Positions 43,065 through 51,330 of a DNA stretch of 64,000 bases are shown here, piece after piece. The translations under genes were made by a program, and so were the position numbers. Below the pieces are notes generated by a model that did no database searches, had not been told where the DNA came from, and saw nothing but the letters and a program-made list of their open reading frames with translations. Where the stretch lies: assembly GCF_014640435.1 (NCBI RefSeq), contig NZ_BMGY01000018.1, positions 1 through 64,000 of the forward strand, read 5' to 3'. Origin of the DNA: Hymenobacter frigidus. GTDB taxonomy: Bacteria; Bacteroidota; Bacteroidia; Cytophagales; Hymenobacteraceae. How positions within the stretch are numbered: position 1 is the first letter of the stretch; every line of letters starts with the position of its first letter.

Positions 43065-44501
43065 ATGAAACCCATCCGCTACTCCCTGCTGCTGGCCGCC
43101 GGCCTGGCCCTGCCCACCGCCGCCCTCGCCCAAAACGAGCTCAGCAACTTCACCGCTACCGGCCGCGGCGGCGTCGTCAACACCTTCGCGCAGGACTACC
43201 AGACCATCGGCATCAACCCCGCCAACCTGGGCCGGGCCGGGCAAGCCACCGTGGCCTTCACCCTTGGCGAAGTGGGGGCCGGGCTGGCCTCGCAGTCCCT
43301 GAGCAAAACCTTGTTCAAGCACTTGCTTTACGACAGCGACCAGCCCATCGGCCAGGCGCAGCGCGACGAGCTGGTACGCGGCCTCTCCGGCAATAACGCC
43401 CTGAACCTGAACGTAGACGTGACTACCCTGGGCCTGGCCGTGAGCCTGCCCAACGGCTTGGGCGGCATCGCCTTCAGCAACCGGCTGCGTACCGGCGTCC
43501 ACCTGGGCCTGAACAGCAACGCGGCCGACATCATCGTGAACGGGCAAAACGCCGCCATCGTCCGCCAGTATTACCCCACGCCCAACACCACCGGCCAAAC
43601 CACCCCCACCAACCCCAACGCCCCCATGATTTCGACGGTGCTCGACGGTACGTCCATCCAATTGGCGGCTACCAGCGAGTACAATGTTGCGTACGGCGTG
43701 CAGGTGCTCGATAAGCCCGGATTCAAGGCTTCGGTGGGCGTGGGCTATCGGTACATTCAAGGCCTGGGCATCGCCGATATTCGGGCCGAAAGCGGTAATC
43801 TCTACGCTTTCACGGCCCTGTCGCCGGTGTTCGATGTGAATTATGGCAGCGTGGTCAATAACCCCAATTTCAACAGCGTCAAGGATTCGGGGTTTTTCAA
43901 CTCAGTGGGCAAGGGCAACGGCTTCGACTTCGGGCTGGCATTTGAAGTAGGCAAAAGCCTGCGCCTGGGCGCGTCCGTTACCGATATCGGCAACATGACC
44001 TGGACGGGTAACGTGTTAACTGCCAACGACCAGCGCTTGCAGCAAACCGCTTCGCAAGGCGTGACTACCTACAACGTCATTAAGGAAATCGCCAACCAGT
44101 TCGATACCGATAAGCAAACCCTGTTTACCTACGAAGCCGCCAAGGAACGCCGTGCCGCCCTGCCCGGCAAACTCCGCCTAGGGGCGGGCATGCGCCTGAG
44201 CAGCCTTTTCGAAGCCGGCATTGACTTCACCGCACCCCTCAACAAAGTAGCCGGCAACCTGACCGCGCCCTTCATCGGCTTGGGGGTCGATTTCAAGCCC
44301 TTCCGCTGGTTGCGGCTGAGCAGCGGCGTGAGCGGCGGCGCGGGCTACGGCACCAGCCTGCCGCTGGGCCTCACCCTGGTCAGCTCGGTGTGGGAAGCCG
44401 GCATCAGCTCGCGCGATGTCACGGGCTATTTCAACGAAAAGGCCCCCTACTATTCCGCCGCGCTGGGTTTCCTGCGGTTCAAGATTGGCGGGAATAACTA
44501 G
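43065..44501 (+). CDS. DUF5723 outer-membrane protein
   Basis: The start ATG 43065 (MKPIRYSLLLAAGLALP) gives a signal peptide and 478 residues. The mature protein has the DUF5723 opening: ELSNFTATGRGGVVNTFAQD, then YQTIGINPANLGR. Beta-strand repeats follow (FDFGLAFEVGKSLRLGASVTD, AALPGKLRLGAGMRLSSLFE), and the end is AALGFLRFKIG. The family resembles OmpP1/FadL-type barrels by pattern. Function is not established. A compact hairpin lies just after the stop. Confidence 0.88.
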   Translation: MKPIRYSLLLAAGLALPTAALAQNELSNFTATGRGGVVNTFAQDYQTIGINPANLGRAGQATVAFTLGEVGAGLASQSLSKTLFKHLLYDSDQPIGQAQRDELVRGLSGNNALNLNVDVTTLGLAVSLPNGLGGIAFSNRLRTGVHLGLNSNAADIIVNGQNAAIVRQYYPTPNTTGQTTPTNPNAPMISTVLDGTSIQLAATSEYNVAYGVQVLDKPGFKASVGVGYRYIQGLGIADIRAESGNLYAFTALSPVFDVNYGSVVNNPNFNSVKDSGFFNSVGKGNGFDFGLAFEVGKSLRLGASVTDIGNMTWTGNVLTANDQRLQQTASQGVTTYNVIKEIANQFDTDKQTLFTYEAAKERRAALPGKLRLGAGMRLSSLFEAGIDFTAPLNKVAGNLTAPFIGLGVDFKPFRWLRLSSGVSGGAGYGTSLPLGLTLVSSVWEAGISSRDVTGYFNEKAPYYSAALGFLRFKIGGNN

Positions 44502-44558
44502 AGCAGGAAAAGGCCGGGAGATACAATCAAGAAGTAGAACAAGAAGTAGAATAAGAAG

Positions 44559-44594
44559 AACGGTCATGCTAAGCGCGGCCGAAGCATGACCGTT
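44559..44594. terminator. Short family-E-like hairpin between convergent genes
   Basis: AACGGTCATGCT (44559-44570) pairs exactly with AGCATGACCGTT (44583-44594) around a 12-bp loop that contains the AAGCGCGGCC core of the repeats. T-rich sequence follows on the plus side, so it may work as a terminator for the DUF5723 gene. Confidence 0.6.
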
Positions 44595-44620
44595 TATTTC
44601 TGTTGTTACGGTTGCAACCC

Positions 44621-45715
44621 CTATTTCGGAACCACCACAAACGCTGGCAGGCCCAGCTTACTCCGGCGGCCGCCCAGCTTCAATCCTTCGTCCACGTATT
44701 TACAGTCCTTGCCCAGCATATTGGGTTGCTCGATGATGCCGAGGTTGGGGTTGTCCTCGCGGGCCACGTAAATGCGGCCATCCGGCCCCAACTGCAACGC
44801 CCCGATTTTGCGGTTGGCTGACTTGCCAACCAGGGCCGCGGCCTTGGTTTTGAGGTCGAATTGCCAGATTTGGGTAGTGCCGCCGCCCACGCCGTTGCAG
44901 GAACCGTAGAGCTTGGTGCCATCGGGCGAAAACTCCACGCCGTAGGCCTCGGGGTAGGGGCCGAAGCCGCGGGCATTGCTCACCTTGCCCGTGCTACGGT
45001 CAAAGTCGTACAACTCAAACTTGTTGGTTTCGCGCCAAAGGGCGGCGGCTAAGTGACGGCCGTCGGGCGAGAACTTGAGGGCCCCGATGGCATTGCGGCC
45101 GGGGCCGGCGTTCATGCTGCCCACGTTGCTCATCAGGGGCTTGGCCGCCACGCCGTCGGCCGTGACGAGGTAGCTGACGAAGGCGTTGGAGTTCCAGCGG
45201 TGGGCCACCACCCAGGTATCACGGCCGTTGGCGTGGCGCACGGCCGCCAGCTTCTCGGCCACCGGCTGAATGAGCAGCAGGTTCACGCGGGGCAAATCGC
45301 CGAGGCCGTCGGCGCGCGTCATGTCCACGATGGAGTAGCGCAGGCCATTGGGCGTGCCCTGCGGGGCCACGGTGAAGATGTAGAAGATGTTGCCCGAGCC
45401 GGGGTCTGGCACGATGAGGGCCGATTGGGTGCTGCTGCCCATGCCCATGAGCTTGTGGCCGTTGGGCATCGGTTGGTGCTGACGGTTCCACACAGTTTCG
45501 CCGTTGGTGTAAAACAGCAGTTCGCCGTTGGCGGTGGTGGCCACGGCGCAGCCTTCGTAGGTGCTCATCTTGCCGTCGTTCAGGGGTTTGGGCACGTTGC
45601 CGTCGGCGAATGTCAGGCCGGCCTGCTGGCCAAAGTACCAGATGTCGGTGGGGCGCTGGGCGCGGGCCGTGAAGGTGAGCAGCAGCGGCAGCAGGGCAAT
45701 AAAAAGGCGTTTCAT
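44621..45715 (-). CDS. Secreted WD40-like beta-propeller protein
   Basis: The start ATG 45715 (MKRLFIALLPLLLTFTARAQ) gives a signal peptide and 364 residues. The mature protein opens DIWYFGQQAGLTFADGNVP. It continues with LLFYTNGETVWNRQHQPMPN, STQSALIVPDPGSGNIFYIF, and propeller blades such as ALKFSPDGRHLAAALW and GVEFSPDGTKLYGS. This is the N-terminal propeller seen in many Bacteroidota type-B-sorted proteins, but here no sorting domain follows. Function is unknown. Confidence 0.88.
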   Translation of the reverse strand: MKRLFIALLPLLLTFTARAQRPTDIWYFGQQAGLTFADGNVPKPLNDGKMSTYEGCAVATTANGELLFYTNGETVWNRQHQPMPNGHKLMGMGSSTQSALIVPDPGSGNIFYIFTVAPQGTPNGLRYSIVDMTRADGLGDLPRVNLLLIQPVAEKLAAVRHANGRDTWVVAHRWNSNAFVSYLVTADGVAAKPLMSNVGSMNAGPGRNAIGALKFSPDGRHLAAALWRETNKFELYDFDRSTGKVSNARGFGPYPEAYGVEFSPDGTKLYGSCNGVGGGTTQIWQFDLKTKAAALVGKSANRKIGALQLGPDGRIYVAREDNPNLGIIEQPNMLGKDCKYVDEGLKLGGRRSKLGLPAFVVVPK

Positions 45716-45860
45716 GGGCGAAATAAGCAATTGGTAACGGCCGGTAAACGAAAAAATCGTGCCGAGTGGTGTGCGAAGGGGCAACCGCGCCGCTTGTTGG
45801 ATGAATTGAGCGGGAAGTTACCGCAGAGGTTCGCAGAGACCAGCGCAGAGGAACGCAGAG

Positions 45861-46168
45861 CTACCGGCTGCCGCCTGCCCGCTGCACCGGCCAGGCTAGC
45901 AGCAGCGGCAGCAGCAGCCATTGCCACGAGCGGGGCAAATGTCTTGCTGGGTACGGGTGGCGAGCTGCTCACGCGCCGCGATGCGTTGCCAGCCCCTTTT
46001 AAGCATGGCATCATCGTACGGGTTTTCGCCTTGCCGCAATACATCCTGACCCACGTAGCAGGTGCGGAAATCCATGGGCCGGTCGGGGCCGGGTCGAAAC
46101 TCGCGCAGCACGCGGCTGAGGTTGAACAGGGCGATGAGCGCCAGAAAAAGCAGGAGGAAACGCGGCAC
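45861..46168 (-). pseudogene. Remnant of a glycosyltransferase-87-like membrane protein
   Basis: An ATG frame from 46168 encodes a membrane anchor (MPRFLLLFLALIALFNLSRV), then RPMDFRTCYVGQDVLRQGEN and PYDDAMLKRGWQ, the N-terminal pattern of DUF2029/GT87 proteins. After about 75 residues the frame falls into CCCRCC and stops. In a neighbouring frame the same DNA reads SWQWLLLPLLLAWPVQRAGG before TAG at 45861, which looks like a genuine membrane tail. Family members have about 400 residues, so most of the gene is gone by deletion with a frameshift. Confidence 0.55.
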
Positions 46169-46197
46169 GGCGGCAAGTTAGGCAGCGCTGCCCTGCG

Positions 46198-46953
46198 CTA
46201 CCGGCCTGCCACCATCGGCTCGGCCATTTCCGCGGCTTCGTGGTGCTTTTCAAAGTGCGCATAACCCAGTACCAGGCCCCGCCAGAAGGCTTGATGGGGA
46301 CTATTGTGCCGCTTCGCCAGCTCCGCTTCCGTGAGGGGAAACGGGAAAATATGCACCGGAATCAGGGCCTGCCCCGCCGCCCGGGCCGTGGCGGCCAGCA
46401 GGTATACTTCCTCAATGCCCGCATCGGTAATGGGCAGGCAGCCGATGGTGACCGCGCCGCCGTGAATGAAGATGTCGCCGCCGGGGTTGGGCTCGCCCAA
46501 GGCGCGGTCGGTGGCATTGGGGTAGTTGAGTCCCAGCGAGAGGTGGAAGTTGCTCTTGGGGTTGAACCGGTTGATTTCGTAGAAGCCCTCCGGCACCTGG
46601 AAGTCGCCGGCGCGGCGCTTGGGCCCCAGCGAGCCCGAAGCCGCTGCCAGCGGGTAGGCGTGGAGCAGCTCGAACGGGCCGCCGCCTCGGTTGCGGGCCC
46701 ACACCTCCAGCTCGCGGTTGGTTTTGATGAGGCGGAACATCATTTCCAGCCGCTTAGGGTCGAGGTAACGGGTGCGCAGGCGGCTGGCTACTACTGGCCC
46801 GGTGGCCGCCTGCGCCGCCCGCACCCGCGGAAACCGTAGCTGCTGCCGCCAGAAAGCCCCGCCGCTGGAATCGGCGGGCGCGGTGCAGGACTGGGCCAGC
46901 AGTTGGCAAACGGGCAATAGCAACAGCACGCAGCACGACAAACGACGCAGCAT
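46198..46953 (-). CDS. L,D-transpeptidase family (YkuD) protein
   Basis: The start ATG 46953 (MLRRLSCCVLLLLPVCQLLA) gives a signal peptide and 251 residues. The YkuD domain is visible in LEVWARNRGGGPFELLHAYP, RRAGDFQVPEGFYEINRFNP and the catalytic motif FIHGGAVTIGCLPI (His and nucleophilic Cys). It resembles the YafK/ErfK branch that forms or removes links at peptidoglycan meso-DAP. A periplasmic role in cell-wall remodelling is likely. Confidence 0.92.
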   Translation of the reverse strand: MLRRLSCCVLLLLPVCQLLAQSCTAPADSSGGAFWRQQLRFPRVRAAQAATGPVVASRLRTRYLDPKRLEMMFRLIKTNRELEVWARNRGGGPFELLHAYPLAAASGSLGPKRRAGDFQVPEGFYEINRFNPKSNFHLSLGLNYPNATDRALGEPNPGGDIFIHGGAVTIGCLPITDAGIEEVYLLAATARAAGQALIPVHIFPFPLTEAELAKRHNSPHQAFWRGLVLGYAHFEKHHEAAEMAEPMVAGR

Positions 46954-47142
46954 AAACAACAACCGGAATGAGATGGACTGGCGCTACAACGGCCTTCAGG
47001 TGTTTCTATTTTGCTGGGTGTGAATTCTTCCCGAATTGGAAAGCCCTGCCTGCATTCATAACCTTGCCGTTAGGCCCATTGCCGCCCGCACCCGCTACCT
47101 TCGCAGCCCCCGCCGCCGCCGTCTCGACGGGCCTTTTTGTCC

Positions 47143-49617
47143 ATGTGTTTCCTGTCAAAAATTCGCCAATTTATCTCAGCAGGCCCCTTGTTGGTGTTGC
47201 TAGGCTGCACCGGCAGCCCCAGCACCAAGCCTGCGCCCGAGGCCCCCGGCGTGCTGCCCGGCCCTATTGCCGGTACTAGCCAAACGCTGCTTCCCAACGG
47301 CTGGAAACTCAGCCCCGCCGGCACGGCCACGCCGCTCGGCGACCTGCCGCTCAGCCTGCAGCTCAGCCCCGATGGCCGCCTGGCCGCCGTGACCAACGCC
47401 GGCTGGGGCCAGAACTCCGTGCAGCTGCTCGATGCCGCCACCGGCCAGGTGCTCGATACCCGCGTGGTGTCGGCGGCCTGGGCGGGCCTGGCCTTCGCGC
47501 CCGATGGCCGCACGCTCTACGCCTCCGGCGGCCAGCACAACCGCATCCATTGCTTCAAAATTGATGGGCAAAAGCTGCTTCCTGACAGCGCTTTTGTATT
47601 AGGTGAGAAATGGCCTAAGCGGAAAATCGGCGTGGCCGGCCTCGCCGTCGATGGGCCCCGCCAGCAGCTTTACGCCGTGACGCGGGAGGACAATTCGCTC
47701 TACACCTTCGACCTGAAAACGCGCCGCATCCTGCGCACCCTCAAGCTGCCCGCCGAAGCCTACGGGGCCCTGCTCAGCCCCGACGGTACCCGGCTTTATA
47801 TCAGCCTTTGGGGCGGCCACGCGGTGGCGGTGTACGACACCGAGCAGCACCAGCTACTGCCGAGCATCGCCGTGGAGAGCCACCCCAACGACCTGGTGCT
47901 GACCCGCGACGGCCGCCGCCTGTTCGTGGCCAATGCCAACAGCAACTCGGTTTCGGTAATCGACACGCGCCTGAGCCGGGTGACGGAAACGCTGAATACG
48001 GCCCTGTTTCCGGCCTCGCCCACCGGCAGCACGCCCGATGGCCTCGCCCTCACTGCCGATGATTCCCAGCTGTTCATCGCCAACGCGGACAACAACTGCC
48101 TGGCCGTGTTTGATGTGCGCGAGCCGGCCGCCAGCCGGCCCCTGGGCTTCGTGCCCACCGGCTGGTACCCTACGGCGGTGCGCGTGGCCGGCAACCAGCT
48201 CCTCATCACCAACGGCAAAGGCAGCACCTCGAAACCCAACCCCAACGGCCCCAACCCGGTGCGCGACGAGGGCGAAAAAGGCGCGGGCTACATCGGTGGG
48301 CTGCTACTGGGCTCGCTCTCGCGCCTGCCCCTGCCCGATGCGGCGGCCCTGGCCACGTTCTCGGCCCAGGTGTACGCCAACACGCCCTTCAGCAAAGCCC
48401 GCGAGGCCGCGCCCGACGTGCCCGCCGGCAACCCCGTGCCCCAGCGCGTGGGCCAGCCCTCGCCCATCAAGCACGTCTTCTACATCATCAAAGAAAACCG
48501 CACCTACGACCAGGTGCTGGGCGATGTGCCGGCCGGCAACGGCGACGCCAGCCTTTGCCTCTTCCCCGAAAAGGTGACGCCCAACCACCACGCCCTCACC
48601 CGGGAGTTTGTGCTGCTTGATAATTTTTACGTCGACGCCGAGGTGAGCGCCGACGGCCACAACTGGAGCACGGCCGCCTACGCCAATGATTTCGTGGAGA
48701 AAAGCTGGCCCAGCTACTACAGCGCCCGCGGCGGCGAGTACGATTTTGAAGGCCGCCGCGGCGAAGTGGCCGAGCCCCAGGGCGGCTTTCTGTGGGACTA
48801 CTGCCAGCGGGCCGGCCGCAGCTACCGCAGCTACGGCGAGTTTGTGTACAAGGGCAAAGCCAGCGTGCCAGCCATCGAGGGCCATTTTTGCGAAGACTAT
48901 TCCGGCTTCGATATGAGGGTGAAGGACGTGGACCGCGAGAAAGTCTGGGAGCGGGACTTTGACCGTTTGGTGGCCGCCAGGCAGGTGCCTGCCCTCAGCA
49001 TCATCCGCCTGCCCAACGACCACACGATGGGGGCCCGCAAAGGCGCGCTCAGCCCGCTCTCCTACGCGGCCGACAACGACCTCGCCCTGGGCCGCTTGAT
49101 TGAGCACCTTTCCCAAAGCCCGGTCTGGAAAGAATCGGTGGTGATGATAATTGAGGACGATGCCCAGAACGGCCCCGACCACATCGATGCTCACCGCTCC
49201 ACGGCCTACCTCATCGGGCCCTACGTGCGCCGCCACGCCGTGGTGCACACCGCCTACACCACGTCCGGAATGCTGCGTACGCTGGAGCTCATCCTCGGCC
49301 TGCCGCCCATGAGCCAGTACGATGCCGCCGCCCTGCCGCTCTGGGCCTGCTTCACGCCCCGGCCCAACTTCGCGCCTTACAAGGTCCGGCCCGCCACCAC
49401 GCCCCAGGACGTGCGCAACACCGCTTTCAACGCTCCCGCCCGCCGCTCCCTGAAATTTGACCTGAGCCGCGAAGATGCCGCGCCGGATTTGGCTTTCAAT
49501 GAGAATATCTGGCAGGCCGTGCGCGGCGAGCACAGCCGCATGCCCGCGCCGCGCCGCAGTGCCGCTGTGCGCGAGGCCAAAGTGGAGCACGAGGAGGAGG
49601 AAGGGGAGGACGACTGA
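47143..49617 (+). CDS. Lipoprotein: YVTN beta-propeller fused to a phosphoesterase domain
   Basis: The start ATG 47143 (MCFLSKIRQFI) leads to a lipobox LVLLGC, so the 824-residue protein is probably a membrane lipoprotein. Residues 50-390 form a YVTN/cytochrome-D1-like propeller (LQLSPDGRLAAVTNAG, HPNDLVLTRDGRRLFVANAN, NSVSVIDTRLSRV). The C-terminal half is an alkaline-phosphatase-fold phosphoesterase: HVFYIIKENRTYDQVLGDVP, FVLLDNFYVDAEVSADGHNW, LPNDHTMG, VVMIIEDDAQNGPDHIDAHR. Metal-binding Glu, Asn, Asp and His positions are visible. The substrate is unknown; phospholipid or phosphate-ester hydrolysis at the surface is possible. Confidence 0.92.
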   Translation: MCFLSKIRQFISAGPLLVLLGCTGSPSTKPAPEAPGVLPGPIAGTSQTLLPNGWKLSPAGTATPLGDLPLSLQLSPDGRLAAVTNAGWGQNSVQLLDAATGQVLDTRVVSAAWAGLAFAPDGRTLYASGGQHNRIHCFKIDGQKLLPDSAFVLGEKWPKRKIGVAGLAVDGPRQQLYAVTREDNSLYTFDLKTRRILRTLKLPAEAYGALLSPDGTRLYISLWGGHAVAVYDTEQHQLLPSIAVESHPNDLVLTRDGRRLFVANANSNSVSVIDTRLSRVTETLNTALFPASPTGSTPDGLALTADDSQLFIANADNNCLAVFDVREPAASRPLGFVPTGWYPTAVRVAGNQLLITNGKGSTSKPNPNGPNPVRDEGEKGAGYIGGLLLGSLSRLPLPDAAALATFSAQVYANTPFSKAREAAPDVPAGNPVPQRVGQPSPIKHVFYIIKENRTYDQVLGDVPAGNGDASLCLFPEKVTPNHHALTREFVLLDNFYVDAEVSADGHNWSTAAYANDFVEKSWPSYYSARGGEYDFEGRRGEVAEPQGGFLWDYCQRAGRSYRSYGEFVYKGKASVPAIEGHFCEDYSGFDMRVKDVDREKVWERDFDRLVAARQVPALSIIRLPNDHTMGARKGALSPLSYAADNDLALGRLIEHLSQSPVWKESVVMIIEDDAQNGPDHIDAHRSTAYLIGPYVRRHAVVHTAYTTSGMLRTLELILGLPPMSQYDAAALPLWACFTPRPNFAPYKVRPATTPQDVRNTAFNAPARRSLKFDLSREDAAPDLAFNENIWQAVRGEHSRMPAPRRSAAVREAKVEHEEEEGEDD

Positions 49618-49624
49618 ACGAAAA

Positions 49625-49820
49625 CTCCCCTCCTTACCAAAGGAGGGGATGCTGACGCAAAGCGTCAGCTGGGGTGGTGGCACCGCAGGGTAGGCGTTGA
49701 ACGGTGGCCGAACGATTCAAAGCCTTGGTTGTTCGCTCATCGTTCAACGCCCGCCCTCCGGTGGCACCACCCCCGTCCGGGCCTGCGGCTCGAACATTCC
49801 CTCCTTGGTAAGGAGGGGAG
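49625..49820. repeat. Inverted repeat, family C
   Basis: CTCCCCTCCTTACCAAAGGA at 49625 faces TTGGTAAGGAGGGGAG ending at 49820. The inner parts (GGGGTGGTGGCACC and GGTGGCACCACCCC) also pair. The roughly 75-bp centre is unrelated. It fills the spacer after the phosphoesterase gene. Confidence 0.8.
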
Positions 49821-49846
49821 CCTTTCGTTTTACATTCTCATGATAC

Positions 49847-50515
49847 ATGCAGCTCAAGCCCCTCTTTACCTTTCTTAGCAGCCTCGCCAAACACAACGAA
49901 CGGCCTTGGTTCCAGGAGCGCAAAGCCACCTACGACCAGCTGCGGGCGCCTTTTGAAGAGGACGCCGAATTCTGGGCCCGTGGCCTGGCGCAGCTCGACC
50001 CGGCCCTGGCCAGCGCCGAAGGCCGCAAAAGCCTCTTTCGCATCTACCGCGACGTGCGCTTCAGCAAGAACAAGGACCCGTACAAGACGCATTTTTCGGC
50101 CTACTTCACCGCCGGCCCCAGCAAGGACATTGACTCGCCGGGCTACTACCTGCAGCTCGGGCCCAACGGCCAGACCATGGTTGCGGGTGGCCTCTACATG
50201 CCCGACAAAACCCAGCTGGCCGCCATCCGTCAGGAAATTGACTACAACGCCGCCGAGCTGAAGGCCATTCTGGCCGCGCCCGATTTTCAGCGCTACTTCG
50301 GTGGAGTAGGCGGCGACAAGCTCAAAAAGGCTCCCGCCGCCTACTCCACCGACCACCCTGAAATCGAGCTACTGCGGCACAAGGGTTTCGTGGCCGTATA
50401 CCATATCGCTGATGCCGACGTGCTGGCGCATCCCGATTTTCGGGCCCATGTGCTGGAGGTGTTTGCCGCTATGGTGCCGCTCTGCCAATTTCTGCGCCGG
50501 GCCGTGGAGGTGTAG
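49847..50515 (+). CDS. TIGR02453 / DUF2461 family protein
   Basis: The 222-residue protein opens FTFLSSLAKHNERPWFQER after a short start, continues KSLFRIYRDVRFSKNKDPYK, then GYYLQLGPNGQTMVAGGLYM and AIRQEIDYN. These are the diagnostic blocks of the TIGR02453 family. The family is widespread in bacteria and fungi, and its function is unknown. Length is typical. It is flanked by two long inverted repeats, so it is transcribed alone. Confidence 0.93.
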   Translation: MQLKPLFTFLSSLAKHNERPWFQERKATYDQLRAPFEEDAEFWARGLAQLDPALASAEGRKSLFRIYRDVRFSKNKDPYKTHFSAYFTAGPSKDIDSPGYYLQLGPNGQTMVAGGLYMPDKTQLAAIRQEIDYNAAELKAILAAPDFQRYFGGVGGDKLKKAPAAYSTDHPEIELLRHKGFVAVYHIADADVLAHPDFRAHVLEVFAAMVPLCQFLRRAVEV

Positions 50516-50523
50516 CGCGTTCA

Positions 50524-50648
50524 CCTCACCCCTGACCCCCTCTCCAAAAAAGAGGGGGCACCGGTTCGTGAGGATGATTGTTCAGATGAAATCGTTAGGA
50601 GAAAAGCCGATGCCCCCTCTTTTTTGGAGAGGGGGTCAGGGGGTGAGG
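50524..50648. repeat. Inverted repeat, family D
   Basis: The segment CCTCACCCCTGACCCCCTCT.. (50524-50560) is the reverse complement of 50611-50648 apart from a one-base length difference. The 50-bp loop is unrelated. It lies between convergent genes and could also terminate both. Confidence 0.88.
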
Positions 50649-50659
50649 TCAGCCACGCC

Positions 50660-51163
50660 TTACCACTTCAGTAGTTCTTGCTCATGGCCGGCGCGGAAGA
50701 GGGCACTCTGCTTCTGGCCGTTCGCCTCGATGTTTACAATGTTCATCTGGTCGCCGAAGGCTTCCAGGAGCATGGCCTGGCGCAGCTTCACGGCGCTCAT
50801 CGGGCTCGGCAACGTCACTTTGCAGTAGAACCAGTAGCCGTCGTTTTCGGCCTGCATTCCCAGCACCTGCAGCGGGAGCGGGGCCCCGGCCGGCGTGCTC
50901 ACCTGCAAAGTGCGCTGCATGTAGGCAGTGGCTAGCACCAGCGGGCGCGGCGCGGCATCGGTCAGGTTTACGTGGGTGGGCTGGCCTTGCGAGAGGGCTT
51001 TTTCGAAGTCGTCGGTAAAGACTTTTACCGAGATTTCGAGCTGCTTTTTGGCGGCGTTGTAGCGCAGCTCCGTGATGGTAGAATGGTAGGCGTGCAGTGC
51101 CGGCCCCGCCCCAGCCAGCGGAAACAGCAGCAGCACAGCAGCTAAGGCAACAAGCAGACGCAT
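50660..51163 (-). CDS. Secreted DUF6702-like protein
   Basis: The 167-residue protein has a signal peptide (MRLLVALAAVLLLFPLAGAG). The mature part has HAYHSTITELRYNAAKKQLE, ISVKVFTDDFEKAL, YMQRTLQV, and YWFYCKVTLPSPMSAVKLRQ, then MLLEAFGDQMNIVNIE. This strand pattern fits the small DUF6702 family of Bacteroidota. Function unknown; it probably sits in the periplasm. Its neighbours offer no functional clue. Confidence 0.82.
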   Translation of the reverse strand: MRLLVALAAVLLLFPLAGAGPALHAYHSTITELRYNAAKKQLEISVKVFTDDFEKALSQGQPTHVNLTDAAPRPLVLATAYMQRTLQVSTPAGAPLPLQVLGMQAENDGYWFYCKVTLPSPMSAVKLRQAMLLEAFGDQMNIVNIEANGQKQSALFRAGHEQELLKW

Positions 51164-51201
51164 AATTGGGGATATTAGGATTCGGATAAATTAGCAATAA
51201 A

Positions 51202-51303
51202 CAGAACGTCATGCTGAGCGAAGTCGAAGCATCTCTACCGCGCAACTAATCTCATTTAGTGTGGCGGTAGGGATGCTTCGACTTCGCTCAGCATGACGTT
51301 CTG
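51202..51303. repeat. Palindromic repeat, family E, perfect 32-bp outer arms
   Basis: CAGAACGTCATGCTGAGCGA.. (51202-51233) pairs exactly with 51272-51303. Pairing continues inward with one mismatch (TACCGC / GCGGTA). Confidence 0.92.
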
Positions 51304-51330
51304 TTGGTAGTTCGAAGAACCGGTTTCAGT

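Noticed and set aside
45053..46264. 403-codon plus-strand frame across the propeller gene and the GT87 remnant
   Set aside because: His/Gly/Val-rich shadow that crosses gene borders; no recognisable domain.
48304..49683. 459-codon minus-strand frame opposite the phosphoesterase lipoprotein
   Set aside because: No domain and shadow-type composition; the opposite strand has clear enzyme motifs.
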